Positions 55,848 through 64,000 of a DNA stretch of 64,000 nucleotides are shown piece after piece (position 1 is the first letter of the stretch; each line of letters opens with the position of its first letter). This DNA comes from Fusibacter ferrireducens (GTDB lineage Bacteria > Bacillota > Clostridia > Peptostreptococcales > Acidaminobacteraceae). A program made the position numbers and the translations under genes. The stretch is taken from positions 345,376-409,375 of the forward strand of contig NZ_JADKNH010000001.1 in assembly GCF_015352425.1 (NCBI RefSeq), read 5' to 3'. The notes under the pieces are model-generated. The model was not told where the DNA came from. It did not search any database and worked only from the letters and a program-made list of their open reading frames with translations.

Positions 55848-57143
55848 ATGTTAAATAAGTATTCTATGTACAAAACACTTGGTGTTTCCGACCAGGTCAT
55901 TGCCTATGTTGAAGCAGCTGAAAAGTCAATTTTGCCGCATTTTTCAAATATTGATGATATCGCTGAATACAATCAGTTGAAAGTATTAAATGCACTACAA
56001 CAAAACAAAATTTCTGATATTCACTTTAATTGGAATACAGGGTATGGTTATGATGACATGGGGCGTGATGCCACTGAGAATGTCTACAAAACCGTGTTTG
56101 GCACTGAGGATGCCATTGTGAGACCGATCATTGTATCTGGAACCCATGCCTTGACATTGGCACTTACGGGAACTTTGAGACCTAATGATAAGATGTTATC
56201 CATCACCGGGAGACCTTATGATACCCTTGAAAAAGTCATTGGACTATCGCCTTCAAATGCGCTTAGTCTAATGGATATTGGCGTTTCATATGAGGAAATC
56301 CAGTTGACAGATGAAGGCGGATTTGATCTGGAGGGTCTCAAAGCGTTAATTGAAAATGCTGAGATCCAATATAAAATGATCTATATTCAAAGATCGGCAG
56401 GCTATTCTTGGCGGCGTGGGCTCACAATTCGTGAAATTAAAAATGTCATAGCCCTGATCAGACTTTATGCGCCAGATACTATCGTAATGGTGGACAATTG
56501 TTATGGTGAGTTTTTAGATTATCAAGAACCGACAGATGTTGGGGCAGATCTTATGGCGGGGAGTCTTATTAAAAATCCGGGCGGTGGCCTAGCTTTAAGT
56601 GGCGGTTATGTGGTGGGCAAAGCTTATTTGATTGAGCAAGTGGCGGCGCGTATGACATCTCCCGGTATCGGTAAAGAGTGTGGATTGACATTTGGTCAAA
56701 CACGAACAATACTGCAAGGGCTCTTTATGTCACCCAAAGTAGTCTCAGGTGCATTAAAAGGTGCGACACTTTGTTCGTGTGTCTATGAAAAAGCAGGCTA
56801 TGAAATCAATCCAAGTGTGGATAGTGTTCGCAGCGATATTATTCAAGCCGTTAAATTTGGTTCACCCGACAAAGTGATTGCATTCTGTCAGGGCATTCAA
56901 TCTGCATCCCCAGTTGACGCATTTGTGTCTCCAGAACCTTGGGATATGCCTGGATATTCAAGTGAGGTGATTATGGCTGCAGGTGCGTTTGTTCAAGGAT
57001 CGTCTATTGAACTCAGTGCAGATGCGCCAATTCGAGAACCCTATATTGCCTATTTTCAAGGGGGATTAACGTATGAGCATTCAAAATTTGGTGTTATAAA
57101 ATCTTTAGATGCTTTATATAAAAAAGGTTTGGTTCAATTATAA
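55848..57143 (+). CDS. PLP-dependent protein of the methionine gamma-lyase/aluminium-resistance family
   Basis: A 431-residue fold-type I PLP enzyme (COG4100, YnbB-like). Motifs: VRPIIVSGTHALTLALTGTLRPNDKMLSITGRPYDTLE, MIYIQRSAGYSWRRGLTI, MVDNCYGEFLDYQEPTDVGADLMAGSLIKNPGGGLALSGGY with the probable Schiff-base Lys in SLIKN. Members are annotated as carbon-sulphur lyases, but the substrate is not firmly known. It begins 26 bases after the pyrophosphatase gene with CAGGAGG, so the two may be cotranscribed. Confidence 0.88.
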   Translation: MLNKYSMYKTLGVSDQVIAYVEAAEKSILPHFSNIDDIAEYNQLKVLNALQQNKISDIHFNWNTGYGYDDMGRDATENVYKTVFGTEDAIVRPIIVSGTHALTLALTGTLRPNDKMLSITGRPYDTLEKVIGLSPSNALSLMDIGVSYEEIQLTDEGGFDLEGLKALIENAEIQYKMIYIQRSAGYSWRRGLTIREIKNVIALIRLYAPDTIVMVDNCYGEFLDYQEPTDVGADLMAGSLIKNPGGGLALSGGYVVGKAYLIEQVAARMTSPGIGKECGLTFGQTRTILQGLFMSPKVVSGALKGATLCSCVYEKAGYEINPSVDSVRSDIIQAVKFGSPDKVIAFCQGIQSASPVDAFVSPEPWDMPGYSSEVIMAAGAFVQGSSIELSADAPIREPYIAYFQGGLTYEHSKFGVIKSLDALYKKGLVQL

Positions 57144-57331
57144 AAGCAATTGTTATTCTTAAAGCAATTTTGCCCTTAGAAATAGGACATTATTGCCTTA
57201 GGGTCCAAAATAGTTTATGATGTTATCAGCAAGAAAAAATAGTTTAACTGAGAGTATGAGTCTATCACAATAAGTAACTTAGAGATTAATATCACTTATG
57301 ATCATCTCTCAAATACCGAAGGGGTGCAAAG

Positions 57332-58504
57332 ATGAATTATAATGAACTGGCATTAAAAATGCATGAAGAAAACAAAGGCAAGATTGAAGTGATTAGTAAA
57401 GTAACGCTTGAAACTCGAGCAGATTTGTCTACAGCCTATACACCAGGTGTGGCAGAACCTTGCCGAAAGATTGCAGAGCGTAAAGATGATGTCTACAAAT
57501 ATACTGCTAAAGGGAATCTTGTGGCAGTTGTCTCGGATGGTTCAGCAGTGTTAGGCCTTGGAAACATTGGTGCTGAAGCATCTATTCCAGTAATGGAAGG
57601 AAAATCTATTCTCTTTAAGGCCTTTGCCGATGTTGATGCATTTCCAATATGCGTTTCCACTCAAGATGTGGATGAGATCGTCAATGTTGTCAAGCAAATT
57701 GAACCTGTTTTTGGGGGCATTAACCTTGAAGATATTGCATCTCCAAGATGTGTTGAAGTCGAAAGAAAATTAAAAGAAGTATTGGATATTCCCGTATTCC
57801 ATGATGATCAACATGGTACGGCTGTGGTGGTTTGTGCAGCGCTTATCAACGCACTTAAAATTGTGGATAAAAAGATTGATGAGATTAAGATCGTTATTAA
57901 TGGTGCTGGTTCTGCAGGAAATGCAATTGCAAGAATGCTACTTGATTTAGGTGTGAAGAACATTTTAAGTTGTGATCGTGAGGGGATTTTGTCAAGAGAT
58001 GTACCTCAGAATAACTGGGTTCAAGATGAAATTGCATCCCTTACAAATCATGAGCTTTTAAAAGGTGATTTGGCTTTTGCACTTTCAGGTGCAGATGTCT
58101 TTATAGGTGTTTCTGCTAAAAATGTCGTTTCAAAAGAAATGGTTAAATCCATGAATCACGATGCGATTGTCTTTGCAATGGCAAATCCAGATCCTGAAAT
58201 AATGCCTGATTTGGCACTTGAAGCGGGTGCTAGAATTGTGGGCACAGGACGATCGGATTTTCCAAACCAAATTAACAATGTACTGGCGTTTCCAGGTATA
58301 TTCAGAGGTGCACTTGATGCAAGAGCAAGTGATATCAACGAGGCTATGAAAATTGCCGCAGTTTATGCAATTGCAGATCTTGTTGATGCAAGTGAACTTA
58401 AAGATGATAACATTATTCCATCAGCACTTAACAAGAAAATAGGTGCCGATGTTGCCAAAGCGGTTTATGATGCTGCGGTAAAATCAGGTGTTGCAAGAAT
58501 ATAA
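57332..58504 (+). CDS. Malic enzyme (NAD(P)-dependent)
   Basis: A 390-residue short-form malic enzyme that oxidatively decarboxylates malate to pyruvate. Motifs: YTPGVAEPCRKIAE with the catalytic Tyr, AVVSDGSAVLGLGNIGAEASIPVMEGKSILFKAFADVDAFPI with the catalytic Lys, INLEDIASPRC, VFHDDQHGTAVVVCAAL with metal Asp, and the Rossmann motif INGAGSAGNAIARMLLDLG. It ends without the phosphotransacetylase-like domain of MaeB. Ribosome site AAGGGG is modest. Single gene. Confidence 0.94.
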   Translation: MNYNELALKMHEENKGKIEVISKVTLETRADLSTAYTPGVAEPCRKIAERKDDVYKYTAKGNLVAVVSDGSAVLGLGNIGAEASIPVMEGKSILFKAFADVDAFPICVSTQDVDEIVNVVKQIEPVFGGINLEDIASPRCVEVERKLKEVLDIPVFHDDQHGTAVVVCAALINALKIVDKKIDEIKIVINGAGSAGNAIARMLLDLGVKNILSCDREGILSRDVPQNNWVQDEIASLTNHELLKGDLAFALSGADVFIGVSAKNVVSKEMVKSMNHDAIVFAMANPDPEIMPDLALEAGARIVGTGRSDFPNQINNVLAFPGIFRGALDARASDINEAMKIAAVYAIADLVDASELKDDNIIPSALNKKIGADVAKAVYDAAVKSGVARI

Positions 58505-58627
58505 TGCCAGTGAGTTTTGACTGAGTGTCTTTTTTACCCTCAGCGGATTTGATCTGAGTGAAGAAAAGTCGTTACGATATCTCAATGCGATGTCGTTTGC
58601 AATATCAAAGTATAGGAGGCGCACGAC

Positions 58628-59620
58628 ATGACAAATTATAAACCATCTCCAAAGAGATATGACGAAATGAAATATAGAAGATGTGGCCAAAGCGGTATAA
58701 AATTACCTCTGGTTTCTCTTGGACTTTGGCATAATTTTGGGAGTAACGATTCATACGATAACGCAAGAGGAATGGTTCAAACTGCGTTTGATTTAGGTAT
58801 TACGCACTTTGATCTTGCAAATAATTATGGCCCTATACCAGGTTCTGCTGAAGAGAATTTTGGCAAAATTCTAAGACAAGATTTTAATTCGCATAGAGAT
58901 GAAATGATTATTTCAACGAAGGCCGGATATCATATGTGGAACGGACCTTATGGCGATGGGGGTTCAAAAAAATATCTTGTAGCAAGTTTAGAGCAAAGCC
59001 TTAAGAGATTAAATTTGGACTATGTGGACATATTTTATCATCATAGGCCAGATGATGATACACCTGTGGAGGAATCTATGCAAGCACTGGATTTGTTAGT
59101 TCGACAAGGGAAGGTACTCTATGTTGGACTATCGAATTATAAGCCAACTGAAGCAAAGCTTGCCATTGACGTGCTTCATGAGCTCGGTACGCCTTGTCTC
59201 ATTCATCAACCTAACTATTCAATGCTAGATCGATGGATTGAAGACGAACTCATTGCCATGATGGATAAGGAAGGTGTTGGTATCATCACATTTTCTCCAC
59301 TTCAAAAGGGCTTGTTAACCGATAGATATTTGAAAGGTATTCCTGAGGATTCTCGAATGGCAAGTGATAGCATATTCTTAAACAGAGATGAACTCACAAA
59401 ATCACTTCAGATAAAACTTAATGCCTTGGATGAAATTGCAAATGGGCGAGGACAAACGCTCGCTCAAATGGCTCTTGCTTGGAATCTTAGAAATCCAAGA
59501 ATTACTTCTGTTCTTGTGGGTGCAAGTCGTAAATCTCAAATAGAAGATTCTGCAAGGGCAATTGAGAATCTTGAATTTACAGTTCAAGAGCTTGAAATAA
59601 TAGACGATATATTGTTATAA
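58628..59620 (+). CDS. Aldo/keto reductase (YghZ-like)
   Basis: A 330-residue NADPH-dependent aldo/keto reductase barrel of the YghZ (glyceraldehyde 3-phosphate reductase) subgroup. Features: MKYRRCGQSGIKLPLVSLGLWHNFG, THFDLANNYGPIPGSAEENFGKIL with catalytic Asp and Tyr, ISTKAGYHMWNGPYGDGGSKKYLVASLEQSLKRL with Lys, YVDIFYHHRPDD, and the cofactor loop SVLVGASRKSQIEDSARAIEN. It probably detoxifies small aldehydes or ketones. ATG follows TAGGAGG. Confidence 0.93.
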   Translation: MTNYKPSPKRYDEMKYRRCGQSGIKLPLVSLGLWHNFGSNDSYDNARGMVQTAFDLGITHFDLANNYGPIPGSAEENFGKILRQDFNSHRDEMIISTKAGYHMWNGPYGDGGSKKYLVASLEQSLKRLNLDYVDIFYHHRPDDDTPVEESMQALDLLVRQGKVLYVGLSNYKPTEAKLAIDVLHELGTPCLIHQPNYSMLDRWIEDELIAMMDKEGVGIITFSPLQKGLLTDRYLKGIPEDSRMASDSIFLNRDELTKSLQIKLNALDEIANGRGQTLAQMALAWNLRNPRITSVLVGASRKSQIEDSARAIENLEFTVQELEIIDDILL

Positions 59621-59662
59621 ACTAAATAGGGAAACTGTTTTATAATATTTCCTGAGTTCAAA

Positions 59663-59706
59663 ATGACTAGGACAAGTCTTTTATGATTTGTACTAGTCAT
59701 TTTTTT
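59663..59706 (+). terminator. Terminator of the aldo/keto reductase gene
   Basis: ATGACTAGGACAA and TTGTACTAGTCAT pair with one mismatch, followed by six or more T residues. Confidence 0.85.
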
Positions 59707-59910
59707 ATCAAAAAAATCTTGAATGGCTACAATGAACCCACTCATAAAATTTATAATTACAATGAACTATTTTGTGATGAAAAAAAATTTTCGATTTATA
59801 GCAATTCTATTCAAAAAATATTTTAATTAATATGATGTATTTGGGGGTATCATAGAAATAATAGTTCAAAAAGGTCGCCACATTTGGAGATTTAAAAAAA
59901 ATATTGAATT

Positions 59911-59937
59911 TAAATTTTTTAGAAAAATGGGAGATAA
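59911..59937 (+). promoter_or_regulatory. Possible sigma-D (flagellar/chemotaxis) promoter for the chemoreceptor
   Basis: TAAA (59911-59914), 15-base spacer, GGAGATAA (59930-59937): compared with the consensus TAAA-N15-GCCGATAA, six of eight -10 positions agree. It lies 64 bases before the chemoreceptor ATG, the expected place. The region 59707-59910 is AT-rich with no other clear element. Confidence 0.5.
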
Positions 59938-60001
59938 TTTTTTATACTGTTTATTTAAGGGGAGCATTAGAATCGTAAATCAATAAAAGGAGGATGGTAT
60001 T

Positions 60002-61738
60002 ATGTTTAGAAATTTGAGTATTACTAAAAAATTGCTGGTTATGGTGGTGCCACCATTGATTATTCTAGTGGTTATTTTAGCAATTAGTGCACAACAAATG
60101 GTTTTTATTAGCAATACGGCCAATGAATCGATTTATGAAGAAACCTTTGTAAGTACGAGTAAAATTCTAAATGCAGATCGAGATTTTTATCAAGCGATAC
60201 TTGCACAAACGGATATTCTTGCCGACTTCAATGTTAATTCGAGCAATAGAAAGAGCTTAATAGATGATTACGAAGAAAATGCTGATCAAGCTTATACGCG
60301 CGTAAAAGATGCAATTGATAATATTAGATCTAATGAGAAACTTTTTAGTCAGTTTAAACATGAAGAAACCAACCAAACCATTGCAGAATTAGAAACTATT
60401 TTTTTCGAAGAGTATAGACTTTGGTATGATGGGTTTAGTGATGGCAATTTGAAAGGGACACTTGATGAGAATTATGTTCATTTTGACAATGCCAGAGAGC
60501 AAATTAACATTATGACTGAGATTTTAGAGCGATATGCCGACGTAGAATCTCATAATTTGATTGAAATTACTAAACGGAATACACTTATATTAAGTGGTAT
60601 TATTTTACTTACTATTTTAATAGTTTCATTTTTCATGGCAAATATAGCTCGATTCTTAAGAAATTCAATTTTGGGATTGACTCATAATTTTGAAAAAATG
60701 GCGCAGAAGAATTTGGCGGTTGATTTTGGTCAGGTTGAGTTTTCTAAAAAGGATGAATTGGGAATCTTATTTAATTCAAGTCAGTCAGTGTTGGAAACAT
60801 TTAAACATATTATAAAGGAAATCAAACAAAGTGTGAGTAATCTCAATAAAACATCTGAATTTATATTGGTAGGCACAGAAGAAATCAACTCAGCAATGAA
60901 CGAAGTTTCTAATGCTATCAATGATATAGCAAAAGGTGCTACTTCTCAGGCTCATGACACACAAGGCGTTACGGAAAATGTGAATGTTCTCGCAGAGATC
61001 ATCAACGATAACAGTCAAGTGGCTCATCAGCTTTCTAAGAAAAGTAGTTCTATTGGAGAAATTACCAATGAAGGTTTAGAACTGGTGAAGAAACTTGGTC
61101 AAGATACGAGATTAAATGTAACCATATTTGATGAAATCTTCAATGTTATTGACATCACAAATGAAAACACGACTAAAATTGGCGAAGCTAGCAAACTCAT
61201 ATCAGATATTTCTGAACAAACCAATCTGCTTGCTTTAAATGCAGCCATTGAAGCTGCAAGAGCAGGGGATGCAGGGAGAGGATTTGCAGTGGTGGCAGAT
61301 GAAATCAGAAAATTAGCGGAACAAACGTCTTCATCAACAACACATATTGATAATATGCTCAATAATTTGATTGAAAATGTCACTAGTGCTCAAACTAAGA
61401 GCAGTGAAGTTAAAGAAGTCGTTAAGAGACAAGCAGAATCTGTAAGCTCTACTGAAGAGAAATACAATGAAATTGTAACTGTTGTTGATGAAATGACGGA
61501 TGAAATTGAAAAACTGAATGATCTCAGTCAAAGAATGGAAAAAAATAGAACTCAGGTACTTGAAGTTATCTTACAACTCGTAGCTATAGCAGAACAAAAT
61601 GCTGCAAGTACTGAAGAAACTTCAGCATCCGCTGAGGAAATACTTGCAACGGTGGAAGAACTTAGACATATGAGCGAAGAACTCAAAGATATGATGATTG
61701 TATTTGATGAGCTAGTGGGCGAATTTATAGTAGAATAA
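60002..61738 (+). CDS. Methyl-accepting chemotaxis protein
   Basis: A 578-residue chemoreceptor. TM1 (about 12-32), a helical periplasmic-type domain of about 165 residues resembling a four-helix-bundle sensor, TM2 ([19 protein letters not shown], about 197-216), HAMP, and a signalling domain with the tip [41 protein letters not shown]. The C-terminus is rich in [16 protein letters not shown], typical methylation-site surroundings. ATG follows AAAGGAGG. A sigma-D-like promoter precedes it. Ligand unknown. Confidence 0.95.
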   Translation: MFRNLSITKKLLVMVVPPLIILVVILAISAQQMVFISNTANESIYEETFVSTSKILNADRDFYQAILAQTDILADFNVNSSNRKSLIDDYEENADQAYTRVKDAIDNIRSNEKLFSQFKHEETNQTIAELETIFFEEYRLWYDGFSDGNLKGTLDENYVHFDNAREQINIMTEILERYADVESHNLIEITKRNTLILSGIILLTILIVSFFMANIARFLRNSILGLTHNFEKMAQKNLAVDFGQVEFSKKDELGILFNSSQSVLETFKHIIKEIKQSVSNLNKTSEFILVGTEEINSAMNEVSNAINDIAKGATSQAHDTQGVTENVNVLAEIINDNSQVAHQLSKKSSSIGEITNEGLELVKKLGQDTRLNVTIFDEIFNVIDITNENTTKIGEASKLISDISEQTNLLALNAAIEAARAGDAGRGFAVVADEIRKLAEQTSSSTTHIDNMLNNLIENVTSAQTKSSEVKEVVKRQAESVSSTEEKYNEIVTVVDEMTDEIEKLNDLSQRMEKNRTQVLEVILQLVAIAEQNAASTEETSASAEEILATVEELRHMSEELKDMMIVFDELVGEFIVE

Positions 61739-61774
61739 GGTGTCTAGATTAATACTAAGTCTGTAAAATATGTA

Positions 61775-61813
61775 AAAGGACTATTGGCTTCAAGTTGGAG
61801 CCAATAGTCCTTT
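61775..61813. terminator. Bidirectional hairpin between the chemoreceptor and gdhA
   Basis: AAAGGACTATTGGCT/AGCCAATAGTCCTTT is a perfect 15-bp stem with a 9-base loop, between convergent genes. Flanking A- and T-rich bases are short, so it may serve both strands weakly. Confidence 0.7.
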
Positions 61814-61869
61814 GAATGTTTTAACTTCTTAAGGGCCTAGAAAGGGGAATGTTTAACCCAATACTTAAT

Positions 61870-63246
<1,377 letters not shown>

Positions 63247-63289
63247 TCAAACTGATGTTGTTTCAAAATTGTAATCAAACTAACATTGT

Positions 63290-63318
63290 ATTATATAGAT
63301 ACCCTATAAGCATTTCAA
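63290..63318 (-). promoter_or_regulatory. Promoter of gdhA
   Basis: On the minus strand TTGAAA (63318-63313), 17-base spacer, TATAAT (63295-63290). Nothing else is evident in the 63208-63460 gap. Confidence 0.75.
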
Positions 63319-63466
63319 TTACACGCGGTTGAAATAAATTTTTTTGGCTTAAATATTGTTATTGTAATAAAGCCGCTATATGACAATTGTATTTTTCATT
63401 GCCATTTCATGTATTTCATTATTGCCAAAAAAAATTTAAGTTACTTAAAGCATTAAAAGCATTAAA

Positions 63467-63499
63467 AAAAGAACTGCAAAATTAATGGCAGTTCTTTTT
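63467..63499 (-). terminator. Terminator of lexA
   Basis: AAAAGAACTGC/GCAGTTCTTTT 11-bp stem, with T residues following on the minus strand (plus-strand A-run 63464-63470). Also T-rich on the other strand, so it may be bidirectional. Confidence 0.7.
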
Positions 63500-63555
63500 A
63501 GGGTCCATAAAAAATAATTCTAGTTATCTATAGCATCCATATACAACGCGTATGA

Positions 63556-64000
63556 TTACATTTTCCTAAAGACGCCTCTCACACGACCTAATATTTGAAC
63601 ATCGTCTGCATAAATTGGCAACATGCTCGAGTTTTCGGGTTGTAGTCTAATTCTAGATTGTTCTTTGTAAAAAGTTTTAACTGTTGCCGAGTCATCAATC
63701 ATAGCAACAACAATTTCACCATTATTTGCAATGCTTTGTTGCTTGACGAGAACGAGATCTCGGTCATGGATACCTGCTTCAATCATGCTATCACCTTTGA
63801 TCTTAAGCATGAAATAATTACCTTCATCCACAAAATCAGAAGGGATGGGGAAGGTATCTTCAAAGGATTCAACTGCTAGTATAGGTTGACCAGCGGTAAT
63901 TTCACCTATTATTGGGATAAATTTTGTATTTCTTTCTAAATCAGTAACATTGTCAGTAGGAGCATGATCTGTATTATCAAATATTTCAATAGCACGTGGT
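63556..64000 (-). CDS. lexA: LexA repressor (C-terminal part, cut by window end)
   Basis: The frame stays open to the window edge on the minus strand and encodes the last 147 residues of LexA, beginning PRAIEIFDN at the end of the DNA-binding domain. The self-cleavage Ala-Gly is in [13 protein letters not shown], the catalytic Ser in [10 protein letters not shown], and the Lys in [10 protein letters not shown], followed by [12 protein letters not shown]. It represses SOS genes until RecA filaments stimulate its cleavage. The start codon and wing helix lie beyond the window. Confidence 0.95.
   Translation of the reverse strand, partial: PRAIEIFDNTDHAPTDNVTDLERNTKFIPIIGEITAGQPILAVESFEDTFPIPSDFVDEGNYFMLKIKGDSMIEAGIHDRDLVLVKQQSIANNGEIVVAMIDDSATVKTFYKEQSRIRLQPENSSMLPIYADDVQILGRVRGVFRKM

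Noticed and set aside
59707-60001. Cyclic-di-GMP riboswitch ahead of the chemoreceptor.
   Set aside because: The GEMM core motifs are not present; only AT-rich sequence and a sigma-D-like promoter were seen.
63556-63831. A separate 91-residue peptidase S24-like gene starting at 63831.
   Set aside because: The frame continues to the window edge with LexA sequence including the Ala-Gly cleavage site, so the internal GTG is not the start.

Overview
The window reads as chromosome of a low-GC, anaerobic Gram-positive bacterium of the Clostridia/Firmicutes type. This is inferred from strong AGGAGG-type ribosome binding sites, many intrinsic terminators, a purine riboswitch ahead of xpt, a LexA repressor, a 2-hydroxyacyl-CoA dehydratase activase-like giant protein, CBS-type pyrophosphatase and the absence of respiratory genes. 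No rRNA, tRNA, CRISPR array, prophage or insertion sequence was seen. Species cannot be named from the sequence alone.

Layout. 1-3.9 kb: the edge of a dispersed repeat, a GNAT acetyltransferase, a YcaQ-like winged-helix protein (minus) and an ABC-F ribosome-protection gene with a long leader (two-codon uORF plus terminator). 4.0-8.9 kb: glycerol catabolism (glpK, two FAD oxidoreductases, DUF1667 protein). 9.1-12.8 kb: uppP, then a two-domain flavoprotein/PadR operon with a palindromic operator on its promoter, then a small HTH protein. 12.8-15.6 kb: two minus-strand proteins of unknown function, a GNAT and tag. 15.6-22.4 kb: a purine salvage operon (xpt, lipoprotein, ATPase, two permeases, GNAT) under a guanine-class riboswitch that is preceded by a 119-bp nested inverted repeat. 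22.4-26.1 kb: a two-gene ATPase + HNH nuclease module resembling Septu/PtuAB-type defence, inserted between housekeeping genes. 26.2-31 kb: secreted alkaline phosphatase, YibE/F membrane protein, chemoreceptor. 31-37.5 kb: MBL hydrolase, GNAT, SGNH hydrolase; minus-strand zinc-ribbon membrane protein and acyltransferase; an orphan 20-aa ORF; an Lrp regulator; a carboxyltransferase subunit.

37.5-43.2 kb: four tandem 102-bp copies of the dispersed repeat, a small membrane protein, and a compact Tad/Flp-like pilus locus (TadZ-like, TadA, TadB, TadC, Flp prepilin, FHA protein). 43.2-52.3 kb: hpt, deoC, an AI-2E family transporter, a response regulator, the giant activase-like protein and deoD. 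52.3-64 kb: another repeat copy, an HD-GYP protein (minus), CBS-type pyrophosphatase, a PLP lyase-family protein, malic enzyme, aldo/keto reductase, a chemoreceptor with a sigma-D-like promoter, gdhA (minus) and the C-terminal part of lexA (minus, cut by the window end).

Together xpt, the nucleoside-type transporter, hpt, deoC and deoD give a nucleoside uptake and salvage route. The least-explained items are the ATPase-HNH pair with its long N-terminal domain, the structured repeat family with compensatory stem changes, the nested inverted repeat in the xpt leader, and the orphan mini-ORF/terminator units.
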